Source: Takakia lepidozioides (lineage: Eukaryota > Streptophyta > Takakiopsida > Takakiales > Takakiaceae). Taken from it: DNA of 64,000 nucleotides. Shown here piece by piece: positions 47,462 through 57,117 of this stretch. The stretch covers positions 73,947,053 through 74,011,052 of the forward strand of contig CM060732.1 in NCBI GenBank assembly GCA_030704615.1, given 5' to 3'. The translations under genes and the position numbers were made by a program. Within the stretch, counting starts at the first letter, position 1, and each line of letters starts with the position of its first letter. The notes under the pieces were generated by a model, which was not told the DNA's origin, ran no database searches, and saw only the letters and a list, made by a program, of their open reading frames with translations.

Positions 47462-50400
47462 ATGGCATCAGAGAGGAAAGCTGCCACCAATGCAGCCGTC
47501 ATGGCAGCCACGTGGTGCAGTGGTCTAAAGCAATTTTGTACTCGCCTTAACTCCAGTTGCGCCAACCTGCGCTCCTCTGTAGCACAACGGAATCACATCA
47601 CTTCTCCAGGTGCGATTCTTTTTCGCTGCTCGAAAACACCCAGTCCTGACCACACTCTTCATCTTTCTTGACCAGCTCTGTGACAGACTGGTGGAACATC
47701 ACTGGATGTGGGGGTCACTTGTACAATTACAGTTTTTTGGCAAATTTTTAATGTGCTATTAATCTTTTTGCGGTGCTTCTGGGTAAAGTGAAGACGGGCT
47801 ACTCAATCAACGTTCAGAAGACTGTGGCAGATGCCTATCCTCCGCAAAACTGTCAAAGGAAAGAGGATTGCAATGGGAAATTTATGTGGACTCATATCAC
47901 GTTGAACTACAATGTGACGTCTGATGTGAGAGGAACGATGTGCAACTTTTGGAACTTGAAACTTGGCAAATTAGTTGGTCACCAGTAATGTCCTTAGGGC
48001 GGAATGCCAATGACCTGTCAGTCTCCGGATAATATCATGCTTGTAGGGGTCACTTATTGATTATTCCTATGGCCTATTTGCAGGTGTTGATTTGACTGCT
48101 TTTTTGGAAGATCTAAATGAGCAAGTCTCTTCAGCCACAACCGAATTGGAATCTCTGGAGGCAATGACAACCGACACACACTCTTTTGAAGAGCTTCTAG
48201 CACATTGCATGGAGCTGTACAAGCAGAATGAGGTTGGTATTGCTGGACTCGAGATCCAACTGAAGCAGTATGGGTATTCACCAGGTACACAATTTACTAT
48301 CCAGAAAAACAGTCCCCTAATGCTCTTAAGAACTCTTCCACTTGAAGGTTGTGCTTTGTCCCAGTGTGTCAAAACGACTCCAACAGTCCTGATTGGCAAT
48401 TGATCTCTTTCCAGGAGAGTCTGAAGGTCCCAAACTGAAAGCGGAGATGCTGGAGAAGGAGTTCAAATGGCAGTTAGGAGGGACAACTTCACCAGATCCA
48501 GGTTGTTTATCTTCAACGCCTGCTGTAAACTCACCACTGAGTGGAGTGTCCGCATCAACAATGTCCACCCCCTCCCCTTTTGTGATTTCCAGCAACTTGA
48601 ACATCCAAGAGGCCTCTGACTCCATCCCCTCGTATCCTTTCAGTTAGAAGTTTCAACTAGCTTTCATCAGTGCATGTAGAGTACTTGTTTTGCAGAACAA
48701 GATGAAACCTTAAGTCCTGAGGGATGTTAATACTAGAGGGACCTTGACATCCACAGAACTTGATATGCGGAGGATAATGGAGATTGTGGGTAAGATGTGG
48801 ATACTACTGGACTGAAAAGGAGAAATTGTGGTTAGTTGGTATCATTGGTTTACTGGAAAGCATATGGAGATGACTATAGTGCATTCTGCATGTCATGCGC
48901 ATGCGCTTAGCTGCATGGTCAGGTAGGAGTTAACCCTTGCACTGCAAATTCTGTAGGTGAGATTCTTTAACATGGTGCCAGGTTGCCAGACTCCCTAAGT
49001 CTCCAAGATTTTCAAGAATTTGGAATATCCGCCAGAACACTCACAGCATTAGCCACCCAAGGTTGTCGCCAATCTCATCCATGATGTTCTCAATACTGCT
49101 TGGCCAAAGAACTCTGTTGTCTCTTGAGGGAAATACCTGAATCATAGAGTTTTTGTATACTAAGATCTTACCACCAGTTATTTGGCGTGTCTTGCTGAGT
49201 TAGCTCAGTTAGCTCGGGGCGTTGACCTTATTGGAGGTCCTCATGTCATGTTAGTCTTCTGGTCTAGAGCAATGGAGGCCACTCCTCCCCAGCTTCTTTT
49301 GTACTTCTCTTCTTGCTGGAATTCTTTGTAACAGTCCTCATTGGAGAGTTGTGTCGCTGTTATCTAATTTTGCACCCTCTGCAGGCTGCAAGCTAGAAAC
49401 ATGGTTGGTCTTCAACCATTAGGGTAATGGTTCCAAAATGTCATTCTACTTGAGCACCGGAACTTGTCAATAAGTTGGATTTGGAGCTGTAAGCCAGAGG
49501 ACCCAATTCACACATTAACTATCCTATTTTCAATGTTCAGATACACCTTGCAAAGAGGACCTCTCTTCCATGCCACTCCAGCAGAAGCTCTTTGAGGAGA
49601 CAAGTACAAGAGATGATGCAAGCGATGTAATGAGGTACCGCATCATTCTACAAACATGAATTTGAAGAATCTCTGGAATGTGTAAAGCATGTGTTTATTC
49701 TGGTCACTGCATTTAGTGTCAACTGAATGCAGAACCTGGTGGGCTGGAGGTTCTCCAGCATTGCTCTTATATTTGAACAACTGTTGGGGAACTCATAGGT
49801 GCAGGAGTTTATGGTTGGAGTTAATTGCTCCCCTCTCAGTTCTTTGTTGCATGTAGAATCCTTAACTCGCAACTCTAGGCTAGGTTTTTGAATGTGTATA
49901 TTGTGGATCAGCATCGTGAGGGCTGTTCAGTGCTGACGGTAGAGGTGAGCTGCAGGGACTATAACTGGAACCAGAGTTACAACCCTATGTTGGTTCTTCA
50001 TGAGAATCAGAAGAACACTCAAGCCACAGCCAGCACTCCACAGGTGATGGTTGAGTCTGTTGAATGTGAGATTGAGCAGTGCGCACCAGCCATGACCGGC
50101 ATTCCACGAGCCATGGTTGAAACAAGTGAAGGTTTAGTCATACCCTCACATCTGCAAAACATAACTTTTTGCAAAATTCCTATTTTCTTGTCCCTCTACA
50201 GAGACAGCCTGCTTACAATGTCATGAGAACAACTATGGGATTCAGACACAACTGGTTCTGTCCTTGAGAGGGATGGTTCTTTCTTCTCATTTCAAAATTG
50301 AACACATCTCACGTGGTACTGCAGGGAGCAAAGATACTGGTGCTTTTGCTTTGGTAGGGCCCATTGGTGTTGAAGAATTCGAAAAGACTCCTTCTTATCT

Positions 50401-51464
50401 TAAACACCAAGTTTCCTTGCAGGTATCCAGGCTACCAGGAATTTGTTGCCTACTCCTGTCTTCGGTGTATGTAGTCTAACTAAATGCAGTCCTTATTTCT
50501 TCCTGGTTTGAAGTTGTCCGCTAGTTCAACCTGCAGCTGGGGAGGGTATAGGTAAAATTTGCTCGAGACCTTATTCATCCTTGTCTCTCTCATGCAGGAG
50601 CTAAATGCTGCAGTTGCCAAGATTAATGAATTGATGATGGCTAAGCACAATCGAAGGCTGGAAGGGCCTGATGAGCTTGACCGAACTATGCTTGAGCAAG
50701 AAGATGTGAGACTCCTCAGCTTAGGTGCGGATCAGACCTGACCTTTCCAGATAGTGTCATCCGCTTTGTGTGGTGTCTGTGGTATACTGGTTTGTGTTTG
50801 GCGGCAGCCTCAGATAGGAGATCGCCTTGTGGTAGTTGAGGTGTTTATTGATGGGTTCTGTAGGCTCTACTGAAATGCTTGTTCGCCACATGTCAATGTG
50901 TGCATAATTTACCCATGTGACCAGAGCTGTACTAGTCTGGTGACAGGCAAGCTTTCTGAAAAGCATTCAGTTCTAAGCAACTATTGTAGCTAGAAAAGTA
51001 AAACAGGACACTCTTGTAGTACTCCACAAACTAGCTGCACCTGCATGCCGTGCATGCCAAACCCCTAAAAGTCACACAAGACTGGTTAGTGCTCACTCTA
51101 TGCGTCATATTTTTCTCATGCCAAACCCCTAAAAGTCACAAAACACTGGTGAGTGCTCACTCTATGCTTCATATTGTTCTCTGCCACCACAATGTTGTTT
51201 GGGTGTATCTAACGAGTCACATTAGGGGTAGGCCTTTGTAAGTTTATCCGCCAACCCTGAAGATTGTAGTCTTCACAGGAGAAGCCTCTACTTTCTTTTG
51301 TGATTTGTGAGAGGATTGGAGCAATTATGTTTCTCGTGCACCAATGCTTGTGGTGCAATGCAGGACTGAAGGAAAAAGCAACCATACTTCTACTGCTGAA
51401 GTTGAACAGGCTGGTCACAAAAAAGTCTAAGGGTGCCACAAATTACCGCATCTGCGCTCTGTAG
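47462..51464 (+). CDS. SKA3: SKA3-like kinetochore protein
   Basis: Eight exons: 47462-47609, 48084-48284, 48415-48642, 49541-49634, 49956-50131, 50202-50422, 50598-50724 and 51364-51464. Phase is consistent and gives 431 residues; human SKA3 has 412. The N-terminal helical domain has the SKA3 pattern: WCSGLKQFCTRLNSSCANL, a middle helix with DLTAFLEDLNEQ, and the diagnostic LKQYGYSP that ends the SKA-complex dimerisation helices. The middle is Ser/Pro/Thr rich, with several Ser-Pro and Thr-Pro sites that could be kinase targets. The C terminus matches plant SKA3 proteins: PSYLK, then LNAAVAKINEL, EDVRLLSLGLKEKATILLLL and KLNRLV. With SKA1 and SKA2, SKA3 couples the kinetochore to microtubules. 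The donor at 48642 (A/GTTAGA) is weak but the only one that preserves frame. Confidence 0.82.
51053..51180 (+). repeat. 64-bp tandem duplication in the last SKA3 intron
   Basis: Two adjacent copies (51053-51116 and 51117-51180), each starting CATGCCAAACCCCTAAAAGT, differ at a handful of positions. Confidence 0.9.
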
Positions 51465-52584
51465 ACTGGGAAGATATTCAAACACCCAGCAGTATTCCCA
51501 GCTTGCAAGTTTCTTCAAAGAAGTCTCTTGGGCGGATAAGACGAACTCTTTTGGCTCTGTCAGGCTTCAGACAGTGGATATGCAGTTAACCACTTCAGTA
51601 TATGAGAGATGTAATCTAGACATACCACCTCCCTCAACTCATGCTTACATGAGCCTGAAACTTTTTCTCAGTGGGATGGGGATAGAGCGCCAGAAGTAGT
51701 TAGTGCGCCAGACCATGAGGAGTGCTGCCTTGGCTTTTATTTGCCAACCTGATTCCTCGATTTTCAGCTGTCTGCTTCCTCCACGCATTCCCTCCCCAGG
51801 ATAATAGTTAGGTACAGCTGACAAAACATGAGTGGCGAGTGGAGTAACTTAAGTTAAACAACTTCATTTGCAACAAACCTGTGTGGCTGCCCTCTCAAAT
51901 AGGTAAACCACAATCCAATGCTGATTGATTAAAACATTATGTTGCCTTCAGAACGTTTAAGTTTTAACACGTCCTTTCGATTTGGTAAAGGCAAGATAGC
52001 ATTATTTGGATGTACCCCCAATTATGTCCTAGGAATCATAGGAACCACAGTGTCGATAGATGTTACTATTTTAATATGAAGAAGCATTAAAACTGAATGA
52101 AGTGCTGTTTAGATAAATAATCAGTCCACAGCTCGGCCACCCAGTTGCTACTGTTGCTACTGTTGGGTATGGTATAATCGAGTGTCGTCACTCACATCCC
52201 TAATCCTCAATGAACGTAAGATTGAAGGCCAGCTAGCCATGGTATGACAAGTTATGGTGCGGATAGAGCCCATCCCTGAAAGGGGGAGGTTAGGTAGCGT
52301 GCTTGTGAAGCCTTAAAACGAGCGTGAGGAATAATTGCCTATTCTCACAGGGTCTCAATCACTTTGACTGGAAAGGCATGCAAGCACCCCAGAGGAGGAT
52401 GTCCTGACAACAACAGATGATATGCCTGACACGTCAAGAGCTCTCACACCTTCACACGAACACCAGAGTACACAAGCTGTTTAACCTCATGTCAGGCTGC
52501 CGTGTTATACTAAAACCCTAGAAGCCTGCTAGCTACCGCGTGGCGAGGCGCTAGAGGCCAGCCAAGCAACGCCTCTTCTAAGCC
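51465..52584. other. no recognised gene
   Basis: Follows the SKA3 stop. Short open frames here lack resemblance to any family. The 3' UTR of SKA3 presumably takes the first few hundred bases. Confidence 0.45.
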
Positions 52585-52586
52585 AT

Positions 52587-52681
52587 AGATAAGATGGACG
52601 GTCAAGATCATGTCATCTAGCTAACTAACCCTTAAACTAACCATGATTGTAACGGTTTTAACGGTACTTAGGCAAAAAATT
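52587..52681 (+). repeat. left arm of a ~95-bp inverted repeat (probable LTR piece)
   Basis: The sequence from GATGGACGGTCAAGATCATG to GGTACTTAGG matches, in reverse complement, 55318-55420 with few differences. It lies directly downstream of the minus-strand integrase C terminus, where a 3' LTR would be expected. Confidence 0.7.
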
Positions 52682-52702
52682 ACTGCCATGAAGATCATGA
52701 CA

Positions 52703-53130
52703 TCACCCCACTCTGCGTCCCTCCACATTGATGCATGTAAGATCAAACACCACTTCTGAATGCACCAGACCGTCGATCTTGAGCTTAGATTTGCATGCAT
52801 GCGTACCATGCTGCAACCGAATGCACACAGTCTGACCCACCTGAAATATGTTAGAATACTTGACACATTTGTTAAAATTGCGGGCTTGGGTTAGCTGGGC
52901 CTTACCAATATTTACCTTAGCATCGTGGATAGACACCGCATGCCGAGCATGAAGATCCTCAACAAAGGTCTTAAGATCAATTGGATCAAGATCAGCAACA
53001 AGTACAGATAAGGGGAGTAGAATGCAAAGGAGAAACACACTTGCAACCATACAACAACTCAAAAGGAGTCTTCTTCGTGCTAGCATGCACGGCGATGCGA
53101 TAATAAATGTGAAAGATGTCGTGCTAACAT
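52703..53130 (-). pseudogene. Ty3-type integrase C-terminal region (degenerate)
   Basis: The minus strand encodes the typical post-core segment: ASTKKTPFELLYG, then after a frame change DPIDLKTFVEDLHA and a basic linker with FQVGQTVCIRLQH, the usual lead-in to the chromo/SH3-like fold. Frame changes show it is dead. It belongs with the zinc-binding piece and RNase H on the same strand. Confidence 0.75.
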
Positions 53131-53183
53131 TGCTCTCCCTAGGGCCCGGATCTCGTATGAGCTGCAGCCTTTGCCTATTACTC

Positions 53184-53585
53184 TGCTTTTGCTTGTGTTG
53201 GCATCGACTTGGTAGGACCCCTCGCACTCACATCAAAGGGTCGAAGCTACCTTTGTGTTGCTACCGACTACTTGACTAAGTGGATAGAAGTCCAGCCTTT
53301 GCGTACCAAGAATAGTGATGCTATATAGTACATTTTTTCTTCGATGAGATCCTAATGTGGCATGGGTGTCCTCAGGATATACTAACAGATCAGGGGAAGT
53401 AGTTTTGTAACCAGCTCCTGACGATGGTGTGCTTCAATTTTGGTGTGAAGCATTCAACCACAGTCCCTTACCATCCCAGACCAACGGCCTTACGGAACGC
53501 GTCAACCAAACTTTTTGTATAATGTTGGAGAAGAATGGAGCACTTGTCAGGGAGTGGGATACCTTTCTTCCCCCTACTAGATGAA
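53184..53585 (+). pseudogene. Ty3-type integrase catalytic core, inverted relative to its neighbours
   Basis: The plus strand encodes the DDE core. The first Asp is in GIDLVGP, followed by SKGRSYLCVATDYLTKWIE; the second Asp is in ILTDQG; the catalytic Glu is in TNGLTERVNQ; the end is EWDTFLP. Stops interrupt it (for example after NSDAI and after ILTDQGK). The flanking integrase parts lie on the other strand. Confidence 0.8.
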
Positions 53586-53994
53586 TTCAATGACGTCCCT
53601 GTGAATTCCCAGCCAATAGTAAACTTCTTAGATGCGGCCCACGGTTTTCGTAATGCCGAGGTGACCTGCATACAATGAACAATGGAAACGCTCTAATAAA
53701 GTATTCAGCTGGCTCCGTGGTGGCATCTCTAAATAGCACGACACACCCCTCGAGTGATTTCCTTGAACAACTTGTCACCCATGTAGCGGAAAGAAGACAC
53801 ATGATAAAGGATTTGTTTATGCAAAGACTCGAAAATGCCAGCTGGCGAACGCCCAGATTGGCAACGCTGGAGTAGCGCAGCATGTAGCTGATCATCCATG
53901 ACTGCACTACACAAAAGAGGTAGACAATGGGCTTTAGACAAGGTGGTCTGAAATGCCTGCAATTATTATCTCCAGCCAGGTCATGAACAGCCAA
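53586..53994 (-). pseudogene. Ty3-type RT-integrase linker and integrase zinc-binding region (degenerate)
   Basis: On the minus strand, about 53586-53660 encodes a recognisable HHCC-domain stretch (GHLGITKTVGRI, a stop, then VYYWLGIHRDV). Upstream to about 53994 the sequence is co-linear with the expected linker but broken by stops and shifts, so only its position supports the call. Confidence 0.6.
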
Positions 53995-54108
53995 ATCAGG
54001 CCTTGAAATTCAAGCCAATAGTCATACCGGAGTGCAGCAACGAATAACAACAAGCTTAGGAGCCAAGGAAGGAGAAGAATTTGGAACATGATAAAGAGTT
54101 AGAGGGTA

Positions 54109-54862
54109 GATGCAGACTACACTAGCTCAGTTTGGACTATAATTTGCAATTTTCGATTGACTGCTTGTCATATTATTCTTCACCCTATACACATAAGTAT
54201 ACATTCATAGCAAATGGACTTAGAATGGGTTAGCCACTTACCATATGTATATGTGGGTACAATTATTTTGGAATTTGGATGAAATCTCATGAAGCTATGG
54301 ACTTTTGTAGGGAATTCCAATGGACTGTCACAGTCCGTCTAATGTCCCAAATGCCATATGAAAAACCTATTTGTGCAAAACCAACTCATATATGGACTTT
54401 ATAACTAGATACACAATGTTTGAATAGACACAAATATAAAATTGTGAACAATTCCATCCATCCATCAAGACAATATGGACTTTTTTGTACCCAAAAAACC
54501 CCCAAAATGACGATTTATCCATAGCATTTTGAAAAACTCATATTTGGGTGGAGATCTTTGCTAAGAATATATATATTGTTATTGTCTTTAGGAGCTTATT
54601 GTTATATGGACAAATTTCATAAACTACAAGATAATAATAAATAGCTATTAATTTTTAATAAAAAAATTAAGAAAACAATTATAATAAAAAACAATCTCAA
54701 ATATTTGGTATGAGACCATTTACTAAATATGATTATTATACCATTGCCTATGAAGATAAAAATATATTTAAACAAATATCTTTAAATATAAATTTAATTA
54801 ATTTTTTCTCATGGACTTTCAGTGGAGGGCACATTTGCCGCTTTTGAGCCAATGTAGTCTAC
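54109..54862. mobile_element. AT-rich insertion with imperfect terminal inverted repeats
   Basis: The left end GCAGACTACACTAGCTCA and the reverse complement of the right end GTAGACTACATTGGCTCA match at 15 of 18 positions. The interior is very AT rich and non-coding. It sits between the RNase H and integrase parts of the minus-strand Ty3 element, as an insertion would. No clear target duplication was seen. Confidence 0.4.
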
Positions 54863-55065
54863 ACTTACCTGCAACCAAACTATCCTACAAGCATTTAAAC
54901 AATAGATCCACCCTACACACTAACACACAAGGAATTGAACCAGGATCATCATGAAGACTAGACCAGCCCCATGCAGCAAGGCTGCCTCATGAATCAAAAA
55001 CCAAGGGCTACTGATATCCACAAAGGAGATTGAGAACAGGAGGTGCATCCAGGGGACGATCTGCA

Positions 55066-55281
55066 TCAGCAGTAGCAAAGGTCATCCAAGGTGAGGAAAG
55101 ACCTACTAACAGGAGGATCAACACGTGTTAGTGCATCAACATTGGTGTTTTCCTTGCCCTTTTTGTAAACAATGTCCATGTTGAACTCCTGTAAATACAT
55201 GGTCCACCTAGCAAGTCTAGTATCTGAGCAATCGCATAGAGGCGTGAGCATGTGAAGGCCCGTTCTCTCCTCATCTAGCAT
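55066..55281 (-). pseudogene. Ty3-type RNase H fragment
   Basis: About 70 codons on the minus strand with the C-terminal RNase H pattern of Ty3 elements: RLARWTMYLQEFNMDIVYKK, then KENTNVDALTRVD. The catalytic N-terminal part and the reverse transcriptase are absent; the right arm of the inverted repeat begins about 40 bp away. Confidence 0.85.
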
Positions 55282-55317
55282 TTGTCTTATTCATCCAAAA
55301 CGGCGATACTTATTCAT

Positions 55318-55420
55318 AGTATAATTTTCTTACCTAAGTACCGTTAAAACTGTTACAATCATGGTTAGTTTAGGGTTAGTTAGCTAGATGGCATGATCTT
55401 GACCATCCATCTCATGGATC
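55318..55420 (-). repeat. right arm of the ~95-bp inverted repeat
   Basis: Reverse complement of 52587-52681 (CTTACCTAAGTACCGTTAAA ... GATCTTGACCATCCATCTCA). Its orientation shows the region is not a simple LTR-flanked insertion. Confidence 0.7.
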
Positions 55421-55773
55421 TCTCTTTTGGTTGTAGCAGTGCTTCATAAGGATGGCGGGCCGCCACCTTGCTGCATATTTGCTTGTCCCTGCGTTTTATC
55501 TTTGCTTGTTTGCTAACCTTGCCCACGCTCTTGTTTACGCTCTGTGTTATGGCGTCTCCTGCGTCGGTGTCTCATTACTCGTGAAGGAGAGAACTTGCAG
55601 ATTCAAGTTGAAATTGTGCTTAAGATTGACACTGAGCTTGCTCACCCTGTTTCTAGCGCGCCACCTGGCATTCTTGCCTTGCCGGCGTCTCCCTTGCATG
55701 AACCTAATGTTGTTCATTCAAGTCATGTTGTTCGTTTGCATTCCCCTGTCACTGACAATTATGAAGAAGAGGC

Positions 55774-56412
55774 TTGTCGCCGAGTCATGCTAGGTCGCCG
55801 AGCTCCTTAGATAGCTGTGACCCCGAGTATGACAACTTTGATAACTTTATTGACCCAAGGCCTGAATACTTTGAGGCTAGAAGAGCAGAGAGAGATGTTG
55901 ACAGAGAGATTGAGCTCTCTCAAGAGTTTGATGAATTGTTGTGTGAAGTGAGTGACCACGATCGTTTTTGGTCTGGATGCGTGGAGAAAGCCATTGAACG
56001 GGACGTACGAGAATACGAAAGGTGTCACGAGCTGCTATTGGCTCAGGCCCTGTCTGACCATACGACCGCTTCTACTCGGGCTACTCGGGATGCGGCTCTT
56101 GCCGAGCAAGAACTAGCTTTGCGTGATTCGGCGCATCTTGTGATCAAAACTCGTTTCCTCCATCATCGCCGCCTGACTTCGTCCGAGCTCGGTCTTCAGT
56201 TCTCCCTTTCTGTTTGTCAAGGTGCGATTCTTTATGAACATGCAAGTTGTGTGGGAGATGAATGGCTTACATTAATGCTGAGAGGCACTGGGGCCATTAT
56301 GCTAAGGACGCTGCGATTTGTAACCGTGTGGGCTTGTTCCTACATACTCTCAAGTATTCAATGGCTTAAGGGGAGATTCCTTGATTGCTCAATCCTCGGA
56401 TATCATTGTTGA
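55774..56412 (+). CDS. unrecognised 212-codon open frame
   Basis: I do not recognise it. The first two thirds are rich in Glu, Asp, Arg and Ala with helical, coiled-coil-like spacing (EARRAERDVDREIELSQEFD); the end turns hydrophobic. Further open frames on the same strand follow at 56381-56680 and 56851-57117 in other frames, so this may be a decayed retroelement gag-like gene. The neighbouring LTR-like arm supports a mobile-element origin, but no zinc knuckle or protease is present. Confidence 0.3.
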   Translation: MSPSHARSPSSLDSCDPEYDNFDNFIDPRPEYFEARRAERDVDREIELSQEFDELLCEVSDHDRFWSGCVEKAIERDVREYERCHELLLAQALSDHTTASTRATRDAALAEQELALRDSAHLVIKTRFLHHRRLTSSELGLQFSLSVCQGAILYEHASCVGDEWLTLMLRGTGAIMLRTLRFVTVWACSYILSSIQWLKGRFLDCSILGYHC

Positions 56413-57117
56413 GGGCACTCTGTTCAATCACCAGAGCATGGTGCGCCCACGTACTTTTTCTAACTTGGACGATTTTCCCACTCGTACGATTCTCTCACGG
56501 AGCTGGTTGGAAGGGGAAACGACAAGAGTCTCATTCTGGGTTAAGACTGCTGAGGCCTGGGAATGGTTGGCACTCGGGATCTATGAATGTCAGACGCATA
56601 AGGTCTTGAAGGTGGTATCGTCCTCAGTCTGGTTTCCCGATTCCACGGAGCTGCGGCCGCAGCTAATCTCTGCAGCCTGAGTTTAAATTTTTGACCAGCT
56701 TGGTGTCAATGTAAAACTAAATCCCTCTACCTTCATCTATTTCCTAAGTCTTGCCTCACCATAGAAGACGAGCACCTACCCTGGTTGAGGTCTGGCCGAA
56801 TCAATATGGGTGATAGGCCAACACCCGAGCCTAATTTTTAAAAAAATGAAATGCTTGCAAGTGCGGGTGCCAGTGGGGTGGGGCCAGAGAACAATATTCA
56901 AGAGGTGAGCCATGACTCGATGGCATCTGTGGCGGATGATTACTCGTTACTGCATGATGAGGTTCTTTCTGGTGAGCTTCGATCAGATCGTGAATTGGGG
57001 CTATCGGCGGGCGATCGTGAAGAAATTATACCAGCCACTCGACGAAATTTTAATGTTGGCATGTATTCTAGTTCTTTAGAGTTACCCATGCAGGTCGATT
57101 TGGGGTCTTCCTTATGA

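Noticed and set aside
47505-47620. tRNA-Leu-like A box (GTGGTGCAGTGGTCTAAAGC) with a B-box-like GGTGCGATTC downstream
   Set aside because: The boxes are about 95 bp apart, no cloverleaf forms, and the same bases encode the conserved SKA3 N terminus and its splice donor.
49190-49260. AGTTAGCTCAGTTAGCTCGG resembling a tRNA A box
   Set aside because: No matching B box or acceptor stem at tRNA distance; it lies within a SKA3 intron.
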